A stretch of DNA of 64,000 bases. Origin: GAS368 sp965227745. GTDB lineage: Bacteria > Verrucomicrobiota > Verrucomicrobiia > Opitutales > Opitutaceae. The translations under genes and the position numbers were made by a program. The stretch lies in NCBI GenBank assembly GCA_965227745.1, contig OZ245769.1, positions 2,666,001-2,730,000 on the forward strand. The letters are read 5' to 3'. The notes below the pieces were generated by a model. That model was not told the DNA's origin, searched no databases, and worked only from the letters and a program-made list of their open reading frames with translations. How positions within the stretch are numbered: the first letter of the stretch is position 1; each line of letters starts with the position of its first letter. Below are positions 44,501-51,546 of the stretch, one piece after another.

Positions 44501-44606
44501 CAATATCCTCGGCCGCGCCATCGTCACCTCGACGAGCACCCTCCCCTCGAATCGCGCCGAATACGGCGACCCGATCTACGAGCTCGGCGTCCGCGGCGCG
44601 TGGTAA
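41583..44606 (+). CDS. TonB-dependent receptor with carboxypeptidase-regulatory-like domain (2)
   Basis: A 1007-residue receptor: signal peptide (1-28, ending AHAQT), beta-sandwich domain (about 32-115, GVISGSVIDATTGKYLEGAE), plug (about 140-250, QYGDIAEGNAAEYLKFLPGV, then GGSINLVTKS) and barrel. The C-terminus IYELGVRGAW ends in an aromatic residue as expected for barrel assembly. It is a paralogue of the receptor at 36398, with similar plug sequence but a different barrel, so the two may import different pectin fragments. The operator-like site at 41463 suggests shared control. Confidence 0.93.
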   Translation: MTPTPCLQLFRRVCLALAGVFLALTAHAQTTGVISGSVIDATTGKYLEGAEISLDGSALRASTARDGSFTLTGVPAGPQRVTVTYPGLETKASTVTVQPGQTASLPVRLGNSDVVAMTEFKVAGTKEGMAQAIAMQKASDNIKIVAAGDQYGDIAEGNAAEYLKFLPGVGIDYNANDARAATLRGMNTAFTNVTMNGNPIASATSGNANRRFEFEQVAINNVESVEVFKTLTPEMQATSTGGSINLVTKSAFDRQGSLFTYRAYIQATDSDLYLRKTEGWGQEKTRKILPGIDLNWASRLTENLGYNLAYKNSQLFNNYPRSSYSYQYNPASGGNPDKPGINNWNLQNEQKNTRRQSISGQVDYRLGPRTKLSFNGQWNYYDLLFTDRVVTITPGALPALSNTATPTYDGRTFTGPTGGGSAAIQTINRSKSGVTWSTGASLTHDFTGGSKLETSTYWSQAYSKYRDTSRSWYSDATMTRTGLTVKFSDLGETVPTYTITDSTGAVVDLRDVSKFSMTQIRSRPQTGVDTKDGASLDFKTPLGSLPATVKVGARLDEVGRNIDNRVFNRTGTSVATGFGGTSAITGSQLVNLVDQNFSNHGIGYGLPAFNFLSVYSAYSQLGGNNYLPYTPASDLISRFDEETASTYVRFDVRPINNFLIVAGARYEDRQVDIENRLSTLPRILTGKFEDKSWFPSLNLKYNLTRNLQLRFGAAKSIGLPDYGDLTPGAPTVTDPTSTARGKISIFNPSLEAFSVTNYDASVEYYFGQGGVLTASLFRKTFKNSIVDATQTLDAGTATSLGIGANSLGASLDQYDVSYKFNIPDTGNYNGIELSYGQRLTFLPKPFNTLGFQMNATLLSVDPIKTSRVLNNSATDPNLNGALLNQVNKNLEIAAVKRAFNVVLNYSIGKWGFTATSNYTGKVLKAANRQTVKYSNEAANRYIFEYVYQAPRELVDLRVDYKYSRKITPYFQARNILGRAIVTSTSTLPSNRAEYGDPIYELGVRGAW

Positions 44607-44642
44607 GTTCCGTAGTGAAATAATCGATACATCGTCCTCAAC

Positions 44643-44678
44643 ACGGCGCGAGATTCCCCAATCTCGCGCCGTTTGCTT
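44643..44678 (+). terminator. Terminator of TonB receptor 2
   Basis: A perfect 13-bp stem (44643-44655 ACGGCGCGAGATT with 44660-44672) with a CCCC loop. The T-run is short (TTTGCTT), so it may be less efficient. Confidence 0.8.
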
Positions 44679-44679
44679 A

Positions 44680-44803
44680 GGTGGACGGCGATCTCCGAAC
44701 GCCGCTCCCCCTCCGACCTCCCGCTCCCTACCGCGCTATCCGCTCCGAGGGTAGGTCCGACCTCCGGGCGAACCGTCAGGATCTCCGCACCGCTCAACGG
44801 TCG
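44680..44803. repeat. Composite repeat, GGTGGACGGCGATCTCCG and GACCTCCGGGCGAACCGTC
   Basis: GGTGGACGGCGATCTCCGAA (44681) also occurs inverted at 62158-62185. GAGGGTAGGTCCGACCTCCG...GGCGAACCGTCAGGA (44746-44783) recurs at 7138-7175. No gene here. Confidence 0.72.
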
Positions 44804-44845
44804 CGTATTCAGTTAAAAACTCTTTGCGCAAATCGCTTTTTCCCT

Positions 44846-44893
44846 CCGCCTCCGTGCCCTCTGTGGGCCGCGCTCTGTGCCCTCTGTGACTCA
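44846..44893. repeat. CTCTGTG-type repeat before the DUF4861 gene
   Basis: CTCCGTGCCCTCTGTGGGCC then GCGCTCTGTGCCCTCTGTGACTCAC: two joined units of the CTCTGTG dialect. Confidence 0.72.
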
Positions 44894-44963
44894 CTTCGCA
44901 CCTCGCCGTGCCACGGTTCACTAAAAGCCTTCGCATCGGCCCTCCCCCGCTTTCTAATTCATC

Positions 44964-46217
44964 ATGCCCCCACGCCGTTACCCACTTCTAAACCGGCTCA
45001 CCTTCGCTGCCTTCGCCGCCCTTCTCCTCGCTCCATCACTCCTCCCCTGCGCCCTCGCCGCGCCCCTGGTCATCACCGTCACGCACGATCTCCCCATTGC
45101 GCGCCCTTCCGAGACCATCACCATCCCTTGGACCGCCGTCGCCAAAGCCCTCCCCGGTGCCCTCCTCCAGCGCATCAGCGTCAAAGACGCCCAAGGCCAC
45201 AGCCTCCCCTATCAAGTCACCAACATCGCCCCGCAGGCCAAGGACCCCACCGACAGCGGTATCGCCTACGGCGACCTGATCTTTCAGCACAATTTTGCCG
45301 TCGGCGAAAAAACCGCCACCTTCGTCGTCGAAAAGACCGACACCGTCGCGCCCGTCTTCCCCACCAAGGTCTTCGCCCGCTACATCCCCGAGCGCCTCGA
45401 CGATTTTGCGTGGGAAAACGACAAGCTCGCCCACCGCACCTATGGCCCCGCCCTCGCCGCTCCCGCCGCGCCGGGCTCGGGCAAAGAAGTCCTCATCACC
45501 AGTGGCCTCGATATCTGGTGCAAACGCGTCGCTTACCCCGTCGTTGATCGCTGGTACAACAAGGGCCACGACCACTACCACAAAGACGAGGGCGAAGGCA
45601 TGGACATGTACCAAGTCGGCGCCTCACGTGGCTGCGGCGGCACCGGCATCTGGGATGGCCAGCAACTCGCCGTCGGGCGCAACTACCGCTCGTGGAACAT
45701 CGTCGCCAACGGCCCCATCCGCGCGATTTTCGAACTCACCTACGACGCCTGGGACGCCGCCGGCTTGAAGGTCTCCGAAGTGAAACGCTTCACCGTCGAT
45801 GCCGGCCACAACCTCGACCAAATCGAGAGCACCTTCACCGTCACTTCCGGCACCGCGACCGAACTGACCGTCGGCATCGGCCTCAACAAAAATCCGGGCG
45901 ATAAAGGGCAGGACGCCAAGGTCGAGGTCGTGGCCATCCCTGCCCGCGGCATCCTCGCCCAATGGATCGTCCAAAAAACCAACGGCCTCCTCGGCACCGC
46001 CATCATCGTCCCGCTCCCCGTCTTCAAAGGCCTCACCGCCGACCCCACCAACGACCTCCTCCTCGCCACCGCCCAGCCCGGCCAGCCCCTCCGCTACTAC
46101 GTCGGCGCCGGCTGGAGCCAAGCCGGCGACTTTCCCACCAAAGACTCCTGGCTCACCTACCTCACCGCCGAAGCCACCCGCCTCGCTTCACCGATCAAAG
46201 TCACAGTTTCCAAATAG
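44964..46217 (+). CDS. DUF4861 family protein
   Basis: A 417-residue exported protein (hydrophobic N-terminus with AALLLAPSLLPCALAAPL). Diagnostic blocks are VDRWYNKGHDHYHKDEGEGM and YQVGASRGCGGTGIWDGQQL, a His/Asp/Glu-rich centre that could bind metal or carbohydrate, then VGRNYRSWNIVANGPIRAIF. I recognise this as the DUF4861 family, often found in pectin and uronate clusters. The activity is not established to my knowledge. Next to KduI it probably acts on an unsaturated or oxidised uronide in the periplasm. The upstream 350 bp are repeats. Confidence 0.82.
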   Translation: MPPRRYPLLNRLTFAAFAALLLAPSLLPCALAAPLVITVTHDLPIARPSETITIPWTAVAKALPGALLQRISVKDAQGHSLPYQVTNIAPQAKDPTDSGIAYGDLIFQHNFAVGEKTATFVVEKTDTVAPVFPTKVFARYIPERLDDFAWENDKLAHRTYGPALAAPAAPGSGKEVLITSGLDIWCKRVAYPVVDRWYNKGHDHYHKDEGEGMDMYQVGASRGCGGTGIWDGQQLAVGRNYRSWNIVANGPIRAIFELTYDAWDAAGLKVSEVKRFTVDAGHNLDQIESTFTVTSGTATELTVGIGLNKNPGDKGQDAKVEVVAIPARGILAQWIVQKTNGLLGTAIIVPLPVFKGLTADPTNDLLLATAQPGQPLRYYVGAGWSQAGDFPTKDSWLTYLTAEATRLASPIKVTVSK

Positions 46218-46281
46218 TTTTTACCTCTTTCCGTTCCACCGAATCAAACAGCATTGTGCGTATCGCCTCACCGCCGCCCGG

Positions 46282-46468
46282 CCATCGCAAATCGTCGCGC
46301 CTCTTCGCGGCTTCGCGGTTAAATCTATTGGCTGTTCATCCGCGCCTCTCCGCGCAATCTGCGGCAAAATAAAACCCGACCGTGCTTTCATTCCTGATCC
46401 TTCGCGTCGATCCGTGATGCAATTGCCTTTGTCTGGCTCTCAACTCTCAACTCTGAGCTCTCAACTTT
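46282..46468. repeat. Repeat chain before kduI
   Basis: TCGCGCCTCTTCGCGGCTTC then GCGGTTAAATC (46287-46324); CATCCGCGCCTCTCCGCGCA then ATCTGCGGCAAAATAAAA (46338-46375); TTCGCGTCGATCCGTGATG (46402-46420); and CTCTCAACTCTCAACTCTGA then GCTCTCAAC (46437-46465). The last ends 12 bases from the kduI ATG. Confidence 0.72.
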
Positions 46469-46479
46469 TTCGCCCGCCC

Positions 46480-47310
46480 ATGAAACTTCATTACTTTCCC
46501 ACACCCGAAGCCACCAACACGCTCCCCACCGACGAGCTCCGCTCCCGCTTCCTCCTCGGCAGCCTCTTTCAGCCGGGCACCGTCACGGCGCACTACACCG
46601 ATCTCGACCGCATGATCGTCGGCGCGGCCGTGCCGACGACTACACCCCTCTCGCTCCCGAGCGCGAAAGAAACCGGCACCGCCTTTTTCCTCGAGCGCCG
46701 CGAGATCGGCATCCTCAACGTCGGGTCCGCCCCCGGCACCGTCCGCGTCGGCGGCACCGCCTATGAGCTCGGCGCGCTCGACTGCCTCTACATCGGCCTC
46801 GGCGAAAAAGACGTGTCTTTCGAAAGCCTCCCGGGCGGCGCACCAGCCCAGTTCTACTTCATCAGCACGCCCGCTCACGCAAAATATCCCACCGCCGTCG
46901 TGCGCCGCGCTGATCTGAAAACCGACCCCATCGGCGACGTCACCAAGGCCAACCGCCGCCGCATCAACAAGTGCATTCACGTCGACGGCATCAAGAGCTG
47001 CCAGTTGGTCCTCGGGTTCACGGAGTTCGAGCCCGGCAGTATTTGGAACACCATGCCGCCGCACACCCACAGTCGTCGCACGGAAATCTATCTCTACTTC
47101 GATCTCGGCGATAATGCGGTCTTCCACTTCATGGGCGAGCCCTCCGCCACGCGCCACCTCGTCGTGCGCGACCGCGAGGCGATTCTCTCCCCGGCGTGGT
47201 CGATTCATTGTGGCGTCGGCACGGGTGCGTACCGCTTCGTCTGGGCGATGGGCGGCGACAACCAAACCTTTTCCGACATGGATGCCGTGCCGCTTACGTC
47301 GCTCAAATAA
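46480..47310 (+). CDS. kduI: 4-deoxy-L-threo-5-hexosulose-uronate ketol-isomerase
   Basis: A 276-residue cupin enzyme. Zinc ligands H195, H197 and E202 are in MPPHTHSRRTEIYLYF and H243 in SPAWSIHCGVGTGAYRF; other family blocks are FFLERREIGILN and NRRRINKCIHVDGIKSCQLV. It converts 5-keto-4-deoxyuronate from unsaturated pectin oligomers to 2,5-diketo-3-deoxygluconate, a step before KduD and KDG kinase. kduD is not in the window. ATG at 46480 fits the family start. It confirms the pectin character of the neighbourhood. Confidence 0.96.
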   Translation: MKLHYFPTPEATNTLPTDELRSRFLLGSLFQPGTVTAHYTDLDRMIVGAAVPTTTPLSLPSAKETGTAFFLERREIGILNVGSAPGTVRVGGTAYELGALDCLYIGLGEKDVSFESLPGGAPAQFYFISTPAHAKYPTAVVRRADLKTDPIGDVTKANRRRINKCIHVDGIKSCQLVLGFTEFEPGSIWNTMPPHTHSRRTEIYLYFDLGDNAVFHFMGEPSATRHLVVRDREAILSPAWSIHCGVGTGAYRFVWAMGGDNQTFSDMDAVPLTSLK

Positions 47311-47322
47311 TCCGAGTTGGCC

Positions 47323-48471
47323 TCAACCCCAGAGTCCCAGCGGTGTCAGGGTAAACTCTGGAAAAATCGTCGCCAATCCCTCCGCCGTCGCGCCGTGCTG
47401 TGCCAGCACCGGCGCGAGCACATTCCGATAATTATTGAGCACCGGCAGGTCGCCGTAGCCTTCGAGCAGGCCGCGCTTCTCCAGCAGCTCGGGCTTCAGC
47501 CCGCGCCACTCCCCATGCACCCGGCCGCCGCGCACGCCTCCGCCCATCACCCACAGCGCCGAGCCCCGGCCGTGATCGGTGCCAAAGGAAGAGTTCTCTT
47601 CCACCGTGCGGCCAAATTCCGTCATCACTACGACGGTCGTCGTCGCCATGCGCGTTCCGAGGTCGCGGCGAAACGCCGCCAGCCCGTCCGCCAGTCGGGT
47701 GGCGAGCCCTTCCACTTGGCCTTGTTGGCCAAAGTGCGAGTCCCAGCCGCTGAGATCGATTGAAGCCGCCTCGAGGCCGACATCGGCTTTGATCAACCGC
47801 GCCAGTTGGCTCAGTCCGTTGGAAAAATCATCCCGGCTGTTATACGTCGCACCATTGCTGGGTTTATAAACCGTGGTTCGCATCGCCTCGATCCGCACGA
47901 GGGCGTCAAAGGTATCGCGCGCCGCGAGGCCGAGCTGACCGCGCTCCATCGCGTAGAGGCGCTCCAGTTGGGAAATAAACGCCGGCGTCTTCGCTCCGAC
48001 CGCAAATTCGTCGAGGCTCTGCATCACCGTCACCGAGGGCGCGCCGAGCAAGCATTCCGGCAGCGCCTTCCCCACCGCCACGCACGCGAGCGCGCCGCGC
48101 TGTTCCGTCGGCCGCGCGCGCAGAAATCGCCCGAGCCAACCGCCCGCGACCACCCCGCCGTGCTCCATCAGGTCCTGCGCCTCGAAGTGCGAGCGCGTCT
48201 GGTCTTCCGTGCCACAGGCGTGCACGAGGGCGAGTTCACCTTCGCGCCACGCCGCTTCGAGCGGACGCAATTTCGGGTGCAGTCCGAATCGATCGTCGAG
48301 TCTCACGGCGTCCTTGGCCGCGATCGCGAGTCGAGGCCGCGCCTTGTAGTAGTGCTCGTCCTCGATGGGCGGCACCAACGACAAGCCGTCTGCCGCGCCC
48401 CGCAAAAAGATCACGATCAGCGTGCGCCGCTCGTCGCCGTTGCCTGAAATGACTGCTTGGGGAGGAGGCAT
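47323..48471 (-). CDS. DUF1501 protein
   Basis: A 382-residue protein that begins at ATG 48471 with RRTLIVIFLRGAADGLSLVP and contains GTEDQTRSHFEAQDLMEHGG, FDALVRIEA..., SLSGWDSHFGQQGQ-like (here IDLSGWDSHFGQQG) and FGTDHGRGSALWVMGGGV. DUF1501 proteins resemble sulfatase/alkaline phosphatase-fold enzymes and nearly always follow a DUF1800 gene, as here (8-bp gap). Unlike many members it lacks a clear Tat signal. The reaction is unknown. Confidence 0.93.
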   Translation of the reverse strand: MPPPQAVISGNGDERRTLIVIFLRGAADGLSLVPPIEDEHYYKARPRLAIAAKDAVRLDDRFGLHPKLRPLEAAWREGELALVHACGTEDQTRSHFEAQDLMEHGGVVAGGWLGRFLRARPTEQRGALACVAVGKALPECLLGAPSVTVMQSLDEFAVGAKTPAFISQLERLYAMERGQLGLAARDTFDALVRIEAMRTTVYKPSNGATYNSRDDFSNGLSQLARLIKADVGLEAASIDLSGWDSHFGQQGQVEGLATRLADGLAAFRRDLGTRMATTTVVVMTEFGRTVEENSSFGTDHGRGSALWVMGGGVRGGRVHGEWRGLKPELLEKRGLLEGYGDLPVLNNYRNVLAPVLAQHGATAEGLATIFPEFTLTPLGLWG

Positions 48472-48479
48472 CGGAAAAA

Positions 48480-50045
48480 TCAGCAGCGTTGAAAGGCGGG
48501 CGAGGCCAGCAAGAGCGCGAGTCCCGCGCCCGACTCGCGATAGGCCGCTCGCTCGATTTCGCCCGCGCGTCGTCCGAGCAGCGTGGCCATCAGCGCCTCG
48601 TCGCCGCCGACGCGCGCGCGGAGTTCCTCGACTTCGATGCGTGTGCCCTTGATGCGATTCTCCGCGAGCGCCGCCGCGAAATTCCACCGCCACAGGAGCG
48701 AACTTTGCCAGTGAGTCGCTTCTTCGGGGTAGCCGTCCGGAGTCGCGTAGCGAAACGGCGCATGCCCGAGCCGAATGAGATAGTCCACCAGCGGCTTCGC
48801 CGCATCAGTCTCCGCATTCGTCGCGCGCAGCGCCGAGACCACGTAGTGAAATGGCCGCTTAAATTTTCCGCCGCGCACGTCCGCACTGCGAAACTCTTCG
48901 CTCGCAAACAAAGCCCGCAGGGTCGCCGGAATGTCCCCGCCCGATTTGGCAAACGCCGCGGCCGTCGACTCCACCGCGGACGGCGGCGGCACATCCGCGA
49001 TAAAGCGACGGCAGAGTTTCCACGCGATATGCGTCGCCGTGCTGGGATGCGCCACGACGATTTCCAGCACACGGTCGATATCGCGTGCGCCGAGTCCCGC
49101 GGGAATCTCCGTGCCGAGCACGCGCTTCGCACCGTCGTCGTGCTCGCGGACGTGAAACTCCACGCGTCCTTTGAAAAACTTCCGCTTATCGCGCACCGTC
49201 CAGCCGGTGAGACAGCGCGCCACTTCCATGACGTCCTGCTGCGTGTAGCCGCCGTGTACACCCAGGGTGTGAAGCTCTAACAATTCGCGGGCATAGTTTT
49301 CATTCGGTTTCTCCTCCGCTTTCGTGCGCCGGTTCACGCGGCCGTCGAGATACCACAGCATCGCCGGGCTCACCGCGCTCGCGCGCAACATCTCACGAAA
49401 ATTTCCCAGCGCATGCGCGCGGATCACGTCCCGATCGTCCGCCGCCTTCAGCCACTTCGCCTCCGCCTTCGAGGGGTCGATGTTGAAATGGTCGGTCCAA
49501 AATTGGACCATCACCTCATAGAGCTGCCGCTCGCTCAGCACCGCTCGCAGCAGCGTCGCCCGGGTGAGATCGTCGAGCAGCACCTTGTCTTTGAATTCGT
49601 AGAGATGGCTTACCCGCGCGCCCTTGTCCTTCATCGCCGGGAAAATCTGCTGCAACGGATCGCGCGTATCCCCCGTGCGTGGAAACAGCGTCCCTTCCGG
49701 GTCCGCCAAGCTCTCGAATTCATGCCGCATCACCCGCTCGCAAAGCGCGTCTTCGATTCGCTTGGGCGCCAGTTGCTCTTCGATAAATGCTTCGACACCC
49801 AGCGCCGTCACGTGCGCATGATCACCCGGCCGCGCCCCGAAGGTGAGGCGATTGATCGCATGCGACACGGGGTCGATCTCCGGGGCCGACGGCGGGGTCA
49901 GCTTGGCGGCGAGTAGCGGTGCCGTGGGTTTGCCCCACCAGCGCTTCGCTTCGGCCGTCACCTCCCGCACCGGTCCACAGCCCGTCCCAGCCACCACGAC
50001 CGTGGTCGCTCCGGCGACGATAAACTGGCGGCGCGTCAGCTTCAC
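48480..50045 (-). CDS. DUF1800 protein
   Basis: A 521-residue protein with N-terminal TRRQFIVAGATTVVVAGTGC, a Tat-like signal that also reads as a lipobox (AGTGCG). Family blocks follow: ARPGDHAHVTALGVEAFIEE, QLYEVMVQFWTDHFNID, ENYARELLELHTLGVHGGY and WKLCRRFIADVPP. Its GTG start at 50045 overlaps the stop of the membrane protein gene at 50042. DUF1800 and DUF1501 are an established but uncharacterised exported pair. Confidence 0.94.
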   Translation of the reverse strand: MKLTRRQFIVAGATTVVVAGTGCGPVREVTAEAKRWWGKPTAPLLAAKLTPPSAPEIDPVSHAINRLTFGARPGDHAHVTALGVEAFIEEQLAPKRIEDALCERVMRHEFESLADPEGTLFPRTGDTRDPLQQIFPAMKDKGARVSHLYEFKDKVLLDDLTRATLLRAVLSERQLYEVMVQFWTDHFNIDPSKAEAKWLKAADDRDVIRAHALGNFREMLRASAVSPAMLWYLDGRVNRRTKAEEKPNENYARELLELHTLGVHGGYTQQDVMEVARCLTGWTVRDKRKFFKGRVEFHVREHDDGAKRVLGTEIPAGLGARDIDRVLEIVVAHPSTATHIAWKLCRRFIADVPPPSAVESTAAAFAKSGGDIPATLRALFASEEFRSADVRGGKFKRPFHYVVSALRATNAETDAAKPLVDYLIRLGHAPFRYATPDGYPEEATHWQSSLLWRWNFAAALAENRIKGTRIEVEELRARVGGDEALMATLLGRRAGEIERAAYRESGAGLALLLASPAFQRC

Positions 50046-50545
50046 GTGGTCGGCACGGGCAACGGCTCACGCGGGCCCGCCGGGCGATTCAACCCTACTA
50101 ATACGAGCGCGCCCAGTCCCGCCAGGAGGGTGAACGGCAGCAACACCAGCGTCCCATAGGTGATCGCGAGGATCACGCCGCCCCGCAGCACGCGCCGCCA
50201 TGGCTCCACCTCATCGCGCGCCGCAGGCAGCCCACGCCCGATGCGCAGCGCCAACCCCGCCGCGCCCGTCGCCGCCGCAAGAATGATCGCCACCACGATG
50301 ACGACGCTCAGCAGTTTCACTCCCGGATTCGCCGAGACCCGACCGAGCAGCACCGCCCCAAAAATAATTGGCACCGCGCACACCAGCCCGACGAAGCCAC
50401 ACTTGATCGGGGCCTGCCCCAGCTTGTCGGCGCATCCCTCTATCGTCCGCGGAAAAAGTCCCGCCATCGCAAGCCACCAGCCCACAAACACGGTGAGCAA
50501 TCCGAGGATCACGAGGACGACCGTAAAGACATCAGCAAGATTCAT
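50042..50545 (-). CDS. Four-helix membrane protein
   Basis: A 167-residue protein with four hydrophobic segments: 5-28 (VFTVVLVILGLLTVFVGWWL), 50-70 (CGFVGLVCAVPIIFGAVLLG), 78-103 (VKLLSVVIVVAIILAAATGA) and 120-150. The chosen ATG is 50545 (MNLADVF); one at 50578 is also open. I do not recognise the family. It is the first gene of the run with DUF1800 (GTGA overlap) and DUF1501, so all three may act together at the membrane. Confidence 0.75.
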   Translation of the reverse strand: MNLADVFTVVLVILGLLTVFVGWWLAMAGLFPRTIEGCADKLGQAPIKCGFVGLVCAVPIIFGAVLLGRVSANPGVKLLSVVIVVAIILAAATGAAGLALRIGRGLPAARDEVEPWRRVLRGGVILAITYGTLVLLPFTLLAGLGALVLVGLNRPAGPREPLPVPTT

Positions 50546-50643
50546 AATGCGCGGGGTAAATTGAAGCTCCCTTATCATCCGCCCGATAAACTCCCGGCTC
50601 AAGGGGTTTTGCTGGTCTAACCCCTTTCTCCATGCGTTCTCAT

Positions 50644-51477
50644 CTAAGCCACGGAGCGCTGGCACATCAATCGGTAACGCCGCGGAGTCTCCCCATAGGC
50701 CGCCCGAAACAACGCGTAGAAGTGCGCCACGTTGTTGAACCCGCACTCGAGGCAGATTTCCAAAATCGGCCGCGCCCCGAGCCGCAGTTCGCGCGCCGCA
50801 TGCTCCATCCGCACCCGGTTGATCCACTCGGTGGGGCTCAGCCCGAGTAGTTGCCGGCAGCTCCGCGCGACGTACTCCGGGCTGCGCCCACAAAGCTGCG
50901 CGAAGCGCGGCGTGCCTTTCGCGAAATGCTCCGGCCGCGCCATTTCCGCGCACGCCCGCTCCAGCCACTCCGGCAGCACCGGCCCCGGGGCCTTCGCCAT
51001 CGGCGATGCCATCAAATAAAGTCCCAACAAAAACCGCTCCACCGGCATGCGCTCTCGCGCCGCGGACGCCAGCCGCCGCACTTCCTCGCGCAGCAACTTC
51101 ACTTGCGGCAGGGCCAGGTGACGCCGCTCTGGCAGCACCCCGCGTGGTCCATGCAGCTCTGCCACCGACGCGTGTCGCTCTCGCAAATCCTCTAATAGCC
51201 GCAGGGGAAACGCGAGGTTCACCAAAACAAAGCCCGCCTCATCTGCCGCGCTCAAGACATGCCGGTCCTCGGGCCGGACAAAGATCAAGTCACCAGGCAA
51301 TAATTCTTTCTCCTGTCCATTTATCCGGTGCTGTCCACGTCCCTCGTCCACCCAAAAAACCTCCGGAAAATCATGCGTGTGCTCATTAGCCGGGCGATTT
51401 GGCAAAAAATGCACGCGCGCGAGGTGAAACCATTCTCCCTTGCGCACCAGCCGGTCCCAGCGCTTTCGCTCGATCAT
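50644..51477 (-). CDS. AraC-family transcriptional regulator
   Basis: A 277-residue regulator. A cupin sensor (about 20-110, HTHDFPEVFWVDEGRGQHRI) precedes the C-terminal double HTH (about 175-275, SPEYVARSCRQLLGLSPTEW ... ILEICLECGFNNVAHFYALF). ATG at 51477 begins MIERKRWDRLVRKGEWFHLA. It diverges from the ferritin-like gene at 51547 with only 69 AT-rich bases between, so it probably controls that gene, perhaps in response to a sugar. Confidence 0.93.
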   Translation of the reverse strand: MIERKRWDRLVRKGEWFHLARVHFLPNRPANEHTHDFPEVFWVDEGRGQHRINGQEKELLPGDLIFVRPEDRHVLSAADEAGFVLVNLAFPLRLLEDLRERHASVAELHGPRGVLPERRHLALPQVKLLREEVRRLASAARERMPVERFLLGLYLMASPMAKAPGPVLPEWLERACAEMARPEHFAKGTPRFAQLCGRSPEYVARSCRQLLGLSPTEWINRVRMEHAARELRLGARPILEICLECGFNNVAHFYALFRAAYGETPRRYRLMCQRSVA

Positions 51478-51546
51478 ATCAATATAACATAATAAAATGT
51501 CACCCAGCGCAAAGACAAAAAGTGCGCAGTCGTGTAGGATCGTCAC
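51478..51546. promoter_or_regulatory. Divergent promoter region, AraC gene / ferritin-like gene
   Basis: This 69-bp gap is clearly AT-richer (ATCAATATAACATAATAAAA) than the surrounding DNA. For the plus-strand gene, TAGGAT at 51535-51540 with AAGACA at 51512-51517 (17-bp spacing) would start transcription near the ATG, which would make the message almost leaderless. Confidence 0.45.
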
